Source: Kappaphycus alvarezii | Taxonomy: Eukaryota > Rhodophyta > Florideophyceae > Gigartinales > Solieriaceae | Assembly (NCBI GenBank): GCA_002205965.3 | Contig: NADL03000036.1 | Span: 310,001-374,000 of the forward strand | Direction: 5' to 3' | Length of the DNA: 64,000 bases | Position numbers and translations under genes: made by a program | Part shown: in pieces, positions 1-14,594 of the stretch | Layout: every line of letters begins with the position of its first letter | Numbering within the stretch: the first letter of the stretch is position 1 | The notes under the pieces: generated by a model | The model's input: only the letters and a program-made list of their open reading frames with translations | Database searches by the model: none | What the model was told of the DNA's origin: nothing

Positions 1-3000
1 CCTTGCTAGAAGGAGGTACTGTACTGTTCATCCTAACAATGAATTGGAGAACTCCTTTCAAAAATTTGAAACCAAGCGATCGGGCATCAAGTTACGATCG
101 GAGACCCGGCATACCGGAAATAATTCCCTATTTTTGAAGACCATCATCGAAATCCTGATAACGACGGCCATGGCAACTCAAGGAAGGTAAAATGTTTCTG
201 TCCAGAGGTTCAGTAACTGAAAATGTCTCGGAGATCTAAGTAAAAACATAGCTGAGACCCTAAAATTATATGAAATTTGTTCTCGCTAGTATCAACTTTC
301 TCTATGTCAGTAGCCCAAGTACTTCGAAACGTTCTAGATGGTTCTGCTTGCATGTTCTAATCCGAAAACTGAAGAGACGATATGAAAAACGCTGAAGTCG
401 TGAAGTTTATTTCAAACGAGCACCTGTCAGACGCTCGGCGTCTAAAAATCAAAGGGACACTTGAAACAGTGAATTGGGATCCTCTATGTGAAAGAAAAAT
501 ATTTCGTATGTATCAAAAGGTCTATTGAGAATGGTAGCTCAAATTTAAGAAGCTTGTAGCGCGATACCCGCCGAGTTCCATAACGAAGACCATAAGATCA
601 ACCATCTAAGGAAAGGAGTCACTTAATTTCAAAATTGGAAACATATTCCGATGATAGACAACTTTTCGCAAGTTTGCGTATTGAATAATTTTGTAGGACG
701 CTTCATTAATCGATCCAAACCCCTCGAAAAACTCCGCCTACTTACCACTCCGACGACAAATACACATGTAATTGAAGCAGCTGAAGGGACGAATGGGACC
801 TTCGCCAACATGAACCGCTATAGTCGCAACTCTAGACGCTTTATGCATCCGAGTAATAGGTTTGGACTGTAGAACGGAAATAAGAGCATAAAAAACCTCT
901 TTTGAAGATTACCTTCGACGTAATGAATGCCACAAATGTGGGGCTCGAACTGAAAATCGAGCAGTCGTCACGCTACTGGGGCTATAGAACTACAAAATAG
1001 TCGCAGAATCAAGACTAGAGTATCTTCGACCCATATTCTGGCAGAATTCATCAACGGGGAGGAATTGTCATCTCAAAATCTCAACGACAATATCGAAAGA
1101 GATACGTAATGTACCGATGAAGACGAATAAATATCTGAATTTAATTCTCTTTTCGCTGACCCTGTGACCCTTCAAGCAATCTTGTGAAGAAATGGTTCCA
1201 TTACACAAGGGATCCTATATTCGAGTAATCGACGGTCAATTTCCCGGGCCCCTCTGCCACCAGTCAGGACAGGTATTCCACTGTACTTACGGCAGAAAAA
1301 CTCAACTTAGGCTAATGTATGGGCACCGCTGTCTATTTCATCACTGCTATGGGACTTCGGATCGACTTTGCAGTACATCGGAATGTCTCGAACACGGTCC
1401 TTGTGTATGATGACCGTTCGGAACTCAAGTGCCTTTCTTGCGTGACCGGGCATCGTTATGGATGAACTCTCAACCCGGTGGTACCCAGATGGATCATTGA
1501 ATTTCCCTTAACTGCCCAAAATGCCATACCATCTCATACTCATCCCCTTCCTCCCGTACCCCTCTCCCACTGTTATCCTCCTAGTCTCACACACCAACCC
1601 TACGTCAGAGCCAACAACGAAATCCTCTCCCTCACTCATCCCTTTCTTTTCCACACTCCCCTCTCCCTCCGCTTCAACCTCTTCACGATTCTTTCCACTG
1701 CTTCTGCTTTCCCCACTTTGCTCACCGCTGCTGCTTCCTCCACTATTCCTGATGCTACTGCTTCCTGTGCTGCGCCGCTTTGCACAATCATCTTCTATAT
1801 CGCTTCCAAACACCTGAAGCTCAATGTCTAGATGAGAATTCCCCTCCATTATTACCTTCTACATGTACCTATTCCTTTTCCAAGACGCCCTTTTGGCTTA
1901 GCTCTGATCATTTTAACGGTTTCTGGTATATCCCGGAAGGATGGCTGCCAGCTGCTGTTGTCTCTACAGTTGAAGTCGGAGAGGGGGGTCAATTAGTTTG
2001 CTTTTGCTTCGTTAGGATATTTGGCTCTTTTCTGAAAGTTCTTGTAGATTATTTCCATTATTATTTCGGTTGCGAGCACCTCACCTGTATTATTCCACAG
2101 GTTCAGCTTCCTGTTTGAATTGGTATTTCAAAGGCCCTACAGCCTTACACTAATTTATTGCATCTACTGTACTGTACTGTAGATTCGAACCACCGGTATC
2201 GTATTGCAGAGGGCTACCAGAGCACTTTGTTATCATAATAATTTTCCTTACTGTACTTGACACAACGTTTGTCCTCATTGGTACACTTAAAATAGTTACA
2301 GGCGAGTTGCAAACTCTGATATTTTATCGCTGCTTTACCGATCAAAAGTTGCCTTGCTATCCCATGCCACCTGGACCAATCTAGTTCGTACTTCTTGTCA
2401 GTCACTTGTGCCGATTAAAAAGTTCCGCAAGCGCTGCTTGCTGTATCTTCGGGACTATTTTACGGGAATACCTTTGCATTCGCTACTTTTAGGCTACATT
2501 TTTCTTCATAATGTAACTACTTGTAAATATATATAAACCCTAGATTGGAGCGATCGGCTCAAACAATCCAGCTGCAACCAAAGTGTGAACGAAATTTCAA
2601 CCCAGATCTGCTTGTGTGCTCTTAACACCCCACACCACTCCCTTTTGAGTCATTTGAAGTTTTGCGTTATTTGAATTTTTGCATCAGCCCTCATGGTGCG
2701 TTAATTTTTTTATCATTTTGCCGCACGCAGTTTTACAGCCCGTTGCAGGGTCTAGAACTCTTGACTTCGCTGACCTCTCCGGTCTTGACTTCCAATGTAC
2801 CAACTGTGCTCTGATTGGCTCGGACACAATACAATGCACGTGCTACTTTTATTAGCGTGAGGGATATAGTGGACTGTGGATGTTTTGTCGGAAATGTCGC
2901 TGCACGTGGCCGACGTGGACCTCCCGTTTAGCTCTTAGCTAGCAATTCAGTCGGATCTCGCAGCGGACACCTGCTATACTAATTTCATAAAGTTCTGCCT

Positions 3001-6000
3001 ACACATTTAAGAGTACGACGCGTGAAAGCAGGGGGGAGTGTCGTATTACAGTTCAGTATTGCCATGCGCACTTTAATAAGTTGTGCTACATATGTGACGG
3101 TGAGCCCTCGCCCGCCCACACGTTCTCTCGTCTTGTAAGGTATTTTCGAGAAGTTTAACAACGTCAACATTGCAGTCCGGTGTCCAACAGAAGTGTGCAG
3201 CCCCAGTCCTTCTCAGTAAAAAGCAATCATTTATTTCTCCATACGTCTACCTGAAATACATCCACCGCTCTCCAATTGTAGGTACCACTACGCTATCCAC
3301 AAATGCCACAGATTGTACAAGCGCACGATAGCGAGCACACCCATGGTACTAAACACGACAGGGGGGCCATCATCACTGACATAGCACCGGTGACAGAGAT
3401 CTATCCGTTACAACTCAGAAGGAATGCTTTTCCTCCAGCATTTATTTTGTGATAATATCACATGAATACATAAATATTATTTATAAAGCTGCAAACGCTA
3501 CTGTAACCACATATTCATTTTTTGGTAATTCAATTGTACACTTTATTATACATTTCTTACTGATACAGTACAACGGGGTCTACAAAAGTGTATAGAAGGG
3601 CTTGCGTACCGAGTAGCAGCGCACATCCATGAGATCAAACCAAAAATCACTCATCAGTCAAGAGGAGTAATCACTTGTTCTCGTAGCAACAAGGAGAAAA
3701 CCTGTCAGGGACAAAATTCAGAAGTTTAAAATGCATTGCAGAATTGGCTTGTGGGGCTTCCAGTATACTTCCACCGGCCATCTTGCTGCATTCTACACGT
3801 GTCAGACCTTTTCGGCTTATAAAATGCACTAGGTCTAACCGTAGAATGTTGCCTTTCCTACCCTAAGGGTGGCCAGGCGTTACACACTACCTATGCACAT
3901 GCACGAGGCGTTCTCACCTTGCGGTAATACCCACGTAGTATTTGCTACATGCGGTGACCGTAGTAGACACAACGAACAGGAGTTCTTGGCCAAATAACCG
4001 ACCAACCGAAGGGAACTATCTAGCCGAGATTGGAAGGAGTAGATTAGGAAGTGATTTTAGTATATGCGACGAGTGGGCTATGAAGCTGGAGGGAAATAGT
4101 ATACTACTACCACTACCAAGACTCGAGCTCTGGGAACAACTCGCCTTATCGGGAGCTTTAAGAATCTAGCTACATGAAAATATGTTATGCTGTTCTACAC
4201 TATTCTACTCTAAACTAAGGTTGTTGAACGAGTAAGGAAAAAGTGGCCTAAACGCGGTCCAAAATGAGGGTTAGTGTTTAACTGGCTACGATTACTGCGC
4301 GAGGTCATACCAGTAAGTGAATATCGTGACGAGACAGCTGGTAGCCTGTTATTATTTAGCCGGGTTAGATAGGTATGCCCTGTTCCGCGACGAATGAATA
4401 GGACATTAGCTGCCAAATTTAGTTACTGTATAACTTTAGTTGTTCACATTGATAGCCAAGTATTTGATGGTCCGAATTCCAAGCTAGGTCTGAAAAGGTG
4501 GCCCTGTTGGGTTAAAAGTCTGGTCTTGGCGTTCGCCAAGTGGTTTCCTGTGGTTGGCTGCGGTATGCAGACAAAAAGTATCCACAAAAAGCCATATTTG
4601 GCTCTCTAAAAATCAGATCGCTCACTCGTATCATACTATATATGCATCTCGATACTGAAGAGGCATATTATGAAACAAATTTTGGAACTTTTAACGATTT
4701 CGCAAACGAAATAATGAAACAGGTTTTTCTATTTCAAATATTCCGGAAATAGGATTGAAGCGACCAGCAAAGGATTAGCAGAAAGAAAAATGGTGCGGCA
4801 GAGGATCAGAGAGGTTTGGTGTCGGTGGAGAGTTTGCAAGGTGGCAAAATAAGCGGATAATTTGAGATTGGGTTGGTTTTTACCTCACTGGAGTGCTGGA
4901 GCTTTAAAGCTATCCTATAAGAAACTTATACAATCAGTTACATCTGCTATGGTTGGCTTGGGTAAAAGGATATAGATATACTCCTTGAGTAAACTCAGTA
5001 AGTCTCACTGCGTCAAAAAGCATCAAGTCCAAACCCTCTAAAAGACATAAATTTCCTGACAAGCGTGAACACAGAATTACGCAGATTATAAATAGTGCTA
5101 TAGTATATGCATTTTTGCTTTCACAGTAGCTAGTCTATATAATCCCCCAGAAGCAATGAAGTAGCCATCCTAGATACATGCAGAAGCTATAAAGCTATGA
5201 AAAAAGTAAAGAAAGCGAAAGTGCGCAGCGTTTAAACATGCTTTTGTTGCATCAAGTAAATGTTTCTCTGACTAAATAGTGTACACCAGTAAGAAGAAAG
5301 GAAAATGGGCCGTCTTATAATGATTTATGACTTCTTTTAACTACACCACGAAATCACAGTTATTCAAACTAGGACGCTTCAGTCTGATAACGCTAAATTT
5401 TACCATCGAAAAGAACTGTTGGTATTGCTTCCGTTGGTAAGTTCTGGGTCTCTCCATTGCAATATAAATTTATATGTGTTTGAATTCAAAGTTCTAGGGG
5501 CTCATAATTTTTTTTTCAATTGGCAGTAAACCAACTCCATTAAATTCCCTTAAACATACCCGAAAAAGGATGAAGATGACCTCATACTGCAGATGTTCAT
5601 TTCACCCGAGGGACTTTTGAACTTAAGAAGTTTATGGAAACCTCAAAAAAGAACATAATATGGAAGAAAGGGACCGGTAAAAAAGCTAGCTGCTCCGCCG
5701 GCCCCTGAAGGTGGAATACAGAAATCTTTCGACTAGCTTGTTTCATTGCAATTGGGAGGCTGGACCTGTGATGCAAAAAGCCTGCAAAAAAAGTTATGTA
5801 ATCCATGCAATATTTCTGTCGATTTAATTTTTGTTCCCCTGAGGAGCCTAACACATTGTATCCGACCGAAGAAATTTGTCAGGAAGCCCCAAAGTGCCAA
5901 ATTCAAGAAAAGCTGAGTACAGAACTAAGGACAATATGTGTATTCCAGAATTGGTGTTGGTGTTCAATGGTATGTATTACTTAATCATAATTTTTTTTGG

Positions 6001-9000
6001 AAATATGTAGATAGTTATTAATACAGCCATAGTGATAGAGAGGATAAAATAATAGCAGGTAACTTTCAGGAACCTCTTGAATACTTCAACGACACTTGTC
6101 AGTTCCAAGAAGATGACGAATTAAATAACTATACTATAGAGAATGACAGAGAGTGTGTTATGTGATATCATGATAGAGCAGTCATCAGAGCAGGAGATGC
6201 CTTTGATTTTTACTACTTCAAAGAAATAATTCTTTTTATTGATCCTGATACTGTTTCATGAGCTATCAATATCATTTAGAAGTTACAGGTCGAAAGGATG
6301 GAATATAAAGTTTCTAGGAGAGTTTTTCCTCGCTTACTAACTTAGTTTTGTATTACTAAGCTCTAATGATCCAGAGGCGAAGAGAGCCTCCGAACTGAAG
6401 GATGATAAAGAATTGTCAGGCCAGATACCAGAAAGAAATAGGACCCTAAGCGCAAAGATTTATTTTCGTATGCTTTCCACCAAATCAACCATCTCATATC
6501 CACAAGTACACTTGGTAAGGCGGTTTTTTTGATTTCATTCCAGAGTATCTTTTGTGGGGAGTACGCATTGCATCTAACGGAGAAAAAGTAAAGTAGGTGA
6601 TGAACCTCCCGTGGTCAACAATATAATACCAGGTTACAAATCAAAATGTGAATATTCCTGAGAAAAAAACTCCGTCTGGGTAGAAAGTTATCCTCTTCTA
6701 GTTTATAACCCTCAGAACTAGAATTTTTGGGGAAAATAGCGAAAAAGTATCCCGAATTATATAAAATATCAGGGGAAACCGAGTTTTGCCAATAAATTGC
6801 AAGTCTTTCGCTTCCCAGAAGAGGATTGCTTGCGAATGTTTTTTTGATGAGAGTTTGGTTGCTGTTTGGACGTCATACAGAGGTAGATCTCTCTTTATAA
6901 GCACTATTATAGAAAAAGTGAAATCATGATTGCCTAATATTGTGTTATGAAGGACCAAGAAACTATCCGTAAGCTCAGGTATTCTGAGAATGAATCAAGT
7001 TTTACGATATATAATTTTCTACTATCAGAGCTAGCGTTGAGAACTAAGTTTGGTAACATGGGATATCATCTTAAAAATAAAGATTCAAACTTATTGCTTT
7101 AAAAAGAATCGTTAACTATTATGAGGTTCAGTAGGTTTTTGTCTCGCTTGGAAGCTAAAATTCGCGCTGGTTTTAGTTTTTCGCTGCTTAGTCAATGGTA
7201 AATGTTTTTACAAAAATGGTATATAAATAGCATATACATATATATTACCAGCGAATTAAGCTATATGTTGTGATATTGTCCTGCAGATTATAGTCCCTTG
7301 GAGTTATCCTAAAAGTGAAATTATTTTTAGAACCACTTCACTCATGAATGGGCTAGTCATTGATAATAAATACTTTGTTATTTAAAGTTACTTACTGAAA
7401 ATATTCTAGGAAACCATTTAGTTTATAACTGTGTCTTAGGTCGAATCTTTGGCCCGACCTTCGTCCAATTCACAAGAAATAATTTCAGTTTCTTCTTTGG
7501 AGTTTGAGGTTAAGTGACACCCAAATCATTTTGCATCTGTTTGTACCCTCTAATGGGTGGATATTTAAGTGCCTCTAAACATGCAAAACAGTGAGCGATT
7601 TCTAGGGGAAAATTAGTTGTAACTAGTATTTTGAAACCCTTATCAAGGTCAGAGAATCAAATTTTACTTCTTGGGGAGTAATTTAAGAGCAGTTTCAGCC
7701 CGAGTAAATGCCAATAATCTTGGCCTGAGTGAAAACAGCCGCGGCAACGGCAGCGCCAGAGGAATTGAATGCAAGGAAGTGTATTGAAGGGAAGTATTCG
7801 AGGAAATGTTTTGTCAATTAGAAAATTTTTAGCCTCACTTAGATTTTAGTCTACCTCTAGGCTTGCGTATGAAACGCTTGTAACTGTAAGCACGGAAAAC
7901 ACACGATTACAGCAACCAGTACCGTTGTAGCAGCTGGAGACGTGACTCAATTTTTGATTTAAAAAACCAGCCATAGCAAATTCATCATCATAAGACGGGA
8001 GGTAGGCATTTTTTTCACAAATTATGCGCCTCCATATCATCACTGCAAAGTGTGATGCAATAATTATTTTAAAGAATTTGGGTGTACACGAAACTACAGG
8101 ACATGGGACGAAAAAACAACCACGGGGCGTCCAAACCACGAGGCGTACGCACTAAGCGGCGTCCGAACCACCATCTATACAGAATCTCGTGTTTTGTAAG
8201 AGACTTTTGCATGCTCTGACCTTACATCGGGTCTGTACTGTGGCCGTAGAAGCAACAACGGGTTTTTAAAGCCTTTATACTCCTGTTTTGACTTCTTCGC
8301 ACGAATAGAGATGTTGATCTTGACCCAGTTCGATATTTTCGCAGCTTAGAGATGCAGATGTGGAATTCGCAGGGTCTCGGCGGCTACCTCAGTCCAAGGA
8401 CCGTTCTTATTTGTTTTGTATCTCCGAATAGCTTACACCTTCGCTTGCCCTTTCTAAACTATGTGGAGATCCGAAACCACCTGCTGAGATGCTCTTTCGC
8501 AAAGCAAAACATCCAGATACCCCTCGGAACTCCCTAGCAGAGCTTCTTATCGTATTCTGAGCCTAGCAAACGTCGCAGGTTTGGGTCTTTATTCGCCGCT
8601 TGGGGTAGTACCAAAAGGAAAAAGGTGAATAAAGGAAAGGGTTCCCTGGGGTGGAATCTTCGCGAAAGAGTAACAGAAACGCAAACGCTGAGAAGTATCC
8701 GGAGTTCTAACCAAAATGTGGGAAGATATTGGAGACCAAGTTTTCCTTTAATGGACAACTCTGGGAGGAAAGGGGGTTTATAATTAAGGTTTCCCCTTGG
8801 ACGCGACTAGCCAAGCTATCCCCGAGGAGTAGATCTATAATACTTAGTTACTGTACAATCCTAAATATCTAAATTATACAGTTTATGCGTCTTCCATATG
8901 CTAGTGTATATCATGCCGAGGTAGGGACGTGACCATCCCCTTGCTATACATACCTGTGACTTTCCTTTCACTGAAGCTCCCGAATGGGTCTTCCTGCCCC

Positions 9001-9619
9001 AAACACCTGACGTAGTTTTCCGGTTGGTCTCTCAACTTGTACTAATAAATCGCAAAACAATTGTTACAAACATTGAAAGCTAAAGTCAATAATGCCGCTT
9101 GTTCCACCACTAGCGAAGAATAGACGACGCGAAAATTCGTGAACACTTTCAAGAACTTTACAAAAATGCAAATACACTGCAACGGGACGATCTTAACCGG
9201 GAAGGAACGACGAAATCACATGGTATTGCCATGCAAAACTCAACTAAGCTCCAGAGACTATCATAAAACAACCTCAAGAACTGTTATTACTGTTTACTAT
9301 ATACTCATCTCTCCCCGAGTTTCATGTTAATCCATTCTTCGTTTTCCATTAAGTCTCAAAATCAAATATTACGTTCTTTCGCAAATACCCAAGAAATTCG
9401 ATACAGTGCAATATATGTAATTTTATTTATTCGTAAATTATTCTGTTAGGAAACTTGGAATGACGCGCTCCTTTTTCTTTATGACTTGCAAAAAAGGGGA
9501 AAGCATCCACAGCTGACCTATCATTTTTAAAGAACTAATGTTGAATCTATACGTCATTTAGGCGGGTTTAAATATAAACAGCAATCCTTTCGTATTTTGA
9601 AGTACAGTGTTTACGCAAA
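1..9619. other. Gene-free, AT-rich stretch with no recognised element
   Basis: I see no conserved domain, no long open frame and no clear repeat boundary in this stretch. The longest frames are about 110 codons and have compositional rather than family-like sequence. The first 1.5 kb has the broken-up look of a very old retroelement, but no motif is clear enough to name one. GTACTGTAC-type motifs occur at about 16-27 and 2165-2181. This is the same motif that clusters at 41.6-43.5 kb. Confidence 0.5.
1508..1849 (-). CDS. Possible Ser/Gly/Glu-rich hypothetical fragment
   Basis: This 113-codon frame starts with MEGNSHLDIELQVFGSDIED and continues into a Ser/Gly/Glu/Lys-rich low-complexity stretch. 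The other strand is correspondingly CT-rich. It is the only frame in the first 9 kb with amino-acid use that could pass for a protein: acidic, serine-rich and hydrophilic. No domain is recognisable, there is no supporting neighbour, and a pyrimidine-rich tract on the opposite strand would produce such a frame by chance. It could equally be a non-coding CT-rich tract like those in front of the host genes further right. Confidence 0.15.
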   Translation of the reverse strand: MEGNSHLDIELQVFGSDIEDDCAKRRSTGSSSIRNSGGSSSGEQSGESRSSGKNREEVEAEGEGSVEKKGMSEGEDFVVGSDVGLVCETRRITVGEGYGRKGMSMRWYGILGS

Positions 9620-10125
9620 TGCTAAAACATAGGATACATAAATATTATTTAGGTACTCTTCACAGTCCTGTAGTGTAGCTTTTTGCTCTTACTACTATTT
9701 CTATCCTACGTAGTTTATATTTTCTATAACTTATTGTTCTGTTAGCAATGGATTCGAGGACCGTTGTAGTGTATGGGTCACTAGGACCGTCCGCCGGACT
9801 ATCTATCAAGAAAATTTGGCAAGTAGTCAGGGGAGAAACTGGGGTGTTTTAATGATTGAAAAATAGGTAAGCCTATGTTCCAAAGCGCATCAAATGAGTA
9901 GTCAGTAGATGTGCTAGAGATAGTAGACGGTATCTACTGCCTATGAACGACCTAGCCGCCTTGGGCACTGAAGAAAAAAGAGCATCAACAATTTTTTTCA
10001 ACCTGCACAACTTGTGGACCCTAAATAGAAATATATACAGCTTTTTCAGGGTCGCCGCTAACCTCAACACTCTGGGTTTTACCCCTTGAATATTCGAGAC
10101 AATCTATATTTACCGTTTTTGGGGG
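9620..10125 (+). repeat. 5' LTR of the old copia element
   Basis: It begins TGCTAAAACATAGGATACAT and shares long blocks with the downstream copy: the GTGTAGCTTTTTG block, the GTGTATGGGTCACTAGGACC block, the CTAGCCGCCTTGGG block and the CAACCTGCACAACTTGTG block. The right edge is uncertain because the two copies drift apart after a shared GGGGGA near 10125. Confidence 0.8.
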
Positions 10126-10439
10126 AATTGAAGAAGTAAGTCTATTCGCTATCCGATAGTGAAAATATACGTATTTGTCCTATTTCCAAATTGTTTCAAG
10201 CCACGTGTAAGCCGGTAAATACAGACAAATACGTTTATTTTTTTATTCTTTTTCAACACTCTCCAGTGGCCAACGTGGGCAACGATTCGATAGTGGTAGA
10301 TAATAAAATAGCTGTACTAAACAAAATACATATAAAAACCATAGTCGTAAGAAGCAAAACAGTATTCTAACTATGAAGAAACTTCATAGTTAATCATATC
10401 TTTCATAAACCTATATTGGTCTGTGTAAGCTTTCATCAT

Positions 10440-12560
10440 CTGTCAGCATCACCCCAGACCCGAATGTAATCATCGCTAATACGAGCGTCACTCCAATTTC
10501 GCCAAATGTCGCGGTCTCGCCGACCAATCAGGAGGCTTCACGTGGCATACAGATATCGCCGTCCCAGACCAATTCGAGGCCTTCATCTTCGGCCAGTCAC
10601 GTAACGACAGGTATCTCTCCAGTTTCAGGTTCATTTTCAGATACTACACGTGTAAATTCAGGTTTAGGTCAAGTGCAGATTTCAGATCTTCCACGTGTGC
10701 CACGTCATCAAGTTTCAGTAATTGATTTTTCAGATCCTCCTACAGCTGAAAGTGCTTACAGACCTACTTCTAGGACTCCGCTACACCTACGCTGCAAAGC
10801 TGATCGTCGATTGGTTGATCGCGCTGGGTTACTAAGAATACTTCTACACGTGTGGCTGTAAACAAGAGGGTCTGTAAGCTTTGCAAGGTCACTTCCAACG
10901 GGTCTAAGACCTACTTTGACCATTTACAGAGCCACTAGCACAAGAACTGCTTACAGGACAAGAAAAATCCGCCGTACTGTCTGGAGTGCAAACGTAGTAT
11001 CGAGAGCCATTCACAATTATAGCTCCACAAGGCTGGAAAGAATCATTTAAGGGTTGTCTCAAATTAGATTTAGTTTAATCCGATCTGCATATTCAATCTT
11101 GTTCTGAGTAAATTGAAATATCAAATTAAATGCGATTCCTGCATGAAAATTGAGAAAACCAATTGCACAATTTGAATTAAAAATTACTAAAAATTGAAAA
11201 AAAACAAATTGAAAAACCAAATTGAGGAAAGAAGTTTTCGGTGGGATCAAAAAACGAAGAGCGAAAAAAATGAAAGACCACCCGCAAAAAAATTAGCACA
11301 ATAGTAAAAAAAAGACTAAAAGGGCCACACTTGCGAAGCATTAAATCACCATAAATTTGCACTTGCAAAAGGGTATATTGATATGGTTTTCAGTTAAGGT
11401 ATTAGACAGACAACAGAGTCGCACCAATCTCTGGTGCACTGCGTCAAAGTTTTCGTAGAGGACAGTTCCCTCTCTGGTGATGAACTAAGGGCTCGGTTAC
11501 TTGAGGGCTTCCCTATCTCCATGCTTTCCCCGGGACAGATTCTGAGAAATCCTTCTATCATTCGCAAGTTGATTGTATTTCTCGCGGAACTTAATGTGCC
11601 AACCGTCCGCCATGAATCTGCTGTGCTGGCAAAAACCTCTGCATCAACTATTCTCCGCAATGGTGCCCTCAGCAAAGCATTACACCAAATTGATGCGTAT
11701 TTCAACTCCCTCGCGTCACCAACCGGGTCACCTATTAGACTCGCCCCAAACCCCATATGTTCCACTCTAGTGTCCACCCACCATCGGAAGACAAGGTCCT
11801 ACACTACATGTCCATGCGCTTCAGGGAAGAAGTAAGAAATTTTCTGGAAGCGTAGACAAATTTTGGAACGAATTAATAGCTGAATACAAGTATGCCTGCC
11901 AGGATTATATGCTCAATGACGAATAAAAGCTCAAGTATCTCCACCATCTCTTTACAGGAAATGCGAAAAGATTCTTCATAAAGAATGTTGAAGGTGTGTA
12001 TGAGCATTATTCTCCAGCTCTAAAAGCTCTGGGAAATGAATATAGCTCAGTCTCATAGAAAAACAGAGCTGCTGTGTATCTTCGAAATATTCATGTCAGC
12101 CAGTATATCTCTCCCATTTGCACTGTCAATGATGCTGGCTAGAAAGTAAATGAGTAAATCTCCAAGCTTACTTCAAAGGCACCACCTGATTGCGGTTTAA
12201 AAAGGCATAAAATTGAGTATCTTCAGTCCACCGTGATTTAATTCTCCTGGGCTCTCGATCCTTGCCGCAGAGCAAATTCTGGTGACTTCAATTATGAATC
12301 ATTTTACAGCTGGCTCATTTCTGCCGCTCAATTTGAGCAAGAGGAGAAAGTTAGGCGAATGAGGGATTAGAGGAACTTATGCATGACATCAATCTCAGTT
12401 GCAGACCCTACACTACGTAGCCATCTTGCCGATACATTGTATAATGGACAACCTCAATACGAAAAGTGAACCGCGTTCTACCAAAGTCAATCGTCTTGAC
12501 GGTAACTTACGAAGCTTCTGTCCTTGAACAGTTATTTTCAAAAATTAGAGTTAAGGACCA
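10440..12560 (+). pseudogene. gag-like region of the old copia element, broken
   Basis: Downstream of the 5' LTR lies a Ser/Thr/Pro-rich stretch, then a pair of Cys/His motifs of zinc-finger spacing around 10860-11020, then a helical, charged stretch from about 11430 to 12500 typical of a copia Gag (capsid) domain. Reading is interrupted many times. Assignment rests on position between the LTR and the protease motif and on composition. The link of the 10.44-11.0 kb part to Gag is weaker than that of the 11.4-12.5 kb part. Confidence 0.5.
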
Positions 12561-12769
12561 ACAGTTTTGGGATGAAGAGTATTTCTAACTAGGGGTACTG
12601 AAACAAGCCGAAGTGCTCCTAACCAAAGGCAAACTGTAAGGGAACGCGACAAGCCTCCCATCTATAACGTAAAAATCTTCTCTTTTCCACGGAAGCAAAG
12701 AAAATGGAGAATTAACACGTAAAGATCCAAGAGAATTTAACTGTCAAAAGCAGCAAATTGCCAAAGCAC

Positions 12770-14220
12770 TGCAATTCAAAGAAATTCCACGGAATATGTC
12801 TCGACAATGGTGCTCAAAATCAGTGATTGGAAAACCACGAGCTAAGGCATATTGTGACCTAGCTGGGAATAAGATAACACGTAAGCAAGTGACAACTGCT
12901 TACAAGTTTGGTGATGGAATCTTTCCAAGCATTTGCACAGATTGCAATTCGTATTCAAGCGCCTGACTTTGCTTTTATTCCATTATACTTCGATGTAGTT
13001 GATGCCATTATTTCATTCTTGATTGGTCTAGAGGATTTAAACAAATTTGGACTTTTTTTCCGAAAACGTTGACAACCTACTTTTGTCCAAAAGACATTGC
13101 TGTACAATTCCAATTACATGCAAAAAAACGGTCATCTTTACGGCGTGTGGTATTTTTCTGAAATCCTGTTCAAAAAATCTTAATTAAAGCTTCTCCATTT
13201 CCACTTTTCCATCCGTCTGCCTCAAGCTATACAATCCGATTAGCAGAGCTAGACCAGAGGAAGCAACGCCTGAGACTCTAGATTTTATTTCAGAGATATC
13301 TAAACAATGCCGCAAATGTCACTTTTAACCGAAACCCAGATCATTCCAGGTTAGTATACCCAACGGAATCATAGTCAATCAAGATTTAACTCTTGATATT
13401 ATGTTTCTTGACAAAAATCCTGTACTTCATATGGTAGATACGCAAGCCCATTTCGTAAATGCTGGATTCTTACCCAGTCAAAGTACGGAATCTATTTGCA
13501 ACTCTTTTCTTGAGTGCTGGGCTACAATTTACACTGCTTTCCAGATAGAATGAAAGTGGACCAAGGTAGTCAATTGTTTCCAACCCGTGGAAAGATTTGA
13601 TAAATTCTAATGGAATCAAACTCAGTCTATCTGAAGTTGAAATTCATAACCCTATTGGTTCCGATGGAGGTTACCATAATTGGATACGCCGTATTTACTA
13701 CAATATTCGCCATTTAGAGAATGGTGTTGAAGTAGAACATGCTCTACGTTTCGCTGTTAAGGCTATGAACGATACAATGAACCCAGGAGGACTGGTTCCA
13801 TAGTTACTCGTCTTTGGAGTTTTGCCGGGGTTAAGGCCATGAATAGCGAACTTTCGAATCAAATAGAACGAATGAAGCGCTCCAAATGGCAAGAGCTGAT
13901 ATGGAAACTATTACTTAAGAACTCAGACTCAGAACCGCTCTGAGTTTGAGTTTCCAAATACAGCTCACTATTAACTTAACATTGGAAGTAAAGTTCTAGT
14001 CTATCGTGAAAATTCCAAACTTAAGTGGACAGGACCCTAAAAATCACGAAAATTAATGACAGAAAAGTTTTTCTTGACAGAATTGGGGAGGAAGTGCAAC
14101 ACTTACGCTCTCAAGTAAAGCCGTATTTCGATGATCAAGTTGAAACACGAGTCGAAGCTTTGCATTCATCAATTAAAAGGGTATACTCCAAAAAATATTC
14201 AACTCATTGACGTCAACCTC
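12770..14220 (+). pseudogene. protease and integrase region of the old copia element, broken
   Basis: An aspartic-protease-type motif (FHGICLDNGAQNQ) lies at about 12780-12820, followed by integrase remains. The clearest integrase block is AVKAMNDTMNPGGLVP near 13750-13800, which aligns with the corresponding block of the relic at 24.8-24.9 kb. The region is broken in many places. The order protease then integrase upstream of RT is the copia order. Confidence 0.65.
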
Positions 14221-14594
14221 AGTGAATTTTTACACCCATGAGATCCCAGGTCCAATTCGGCTGAATTTCTGAAGGAGAAACAGAACGAAAAGGAAGGACT
14301 TGTTCAGAGAAATACCTGGAAAATAGTTGCAAGAGACTACATACCAAAGAATGCTAATATCCTCTCTGGAATATTCGTTCTTTCAATAAAAAATAAGAAC
14401 ACTGACAAAGAGATAACAAAGCACGGTTTTTAGTACAAATTCATGGGGACAAAGATAACAAATACCTAGTATATGACACCACGGATATGTGTCAGCTTTC
14501 CATACGCTTGTTGGTTTCAATAGCTTTAATACACGATTTCAGGATTTGGTCTCAAGATTTTAAACAGGCTTATTTACAGTCAGCTTAAAATCTG

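Noticed and set aside
2165-2225. tRNA-like T-arm (GGTTCGAATC on the minus strand)
   Set aside because: The T-loop matches, but no pairing anticodon stem or D-arm can be drawn upstream, so no tRNA is called.
3455-3480. About 17 bases shared with the start of the old copia LTR (TACATAAATATTATTTA)
   Set aside because: Similarity stops at once on the right; an AT-rich 17-mer alone does not support a solo LTR.
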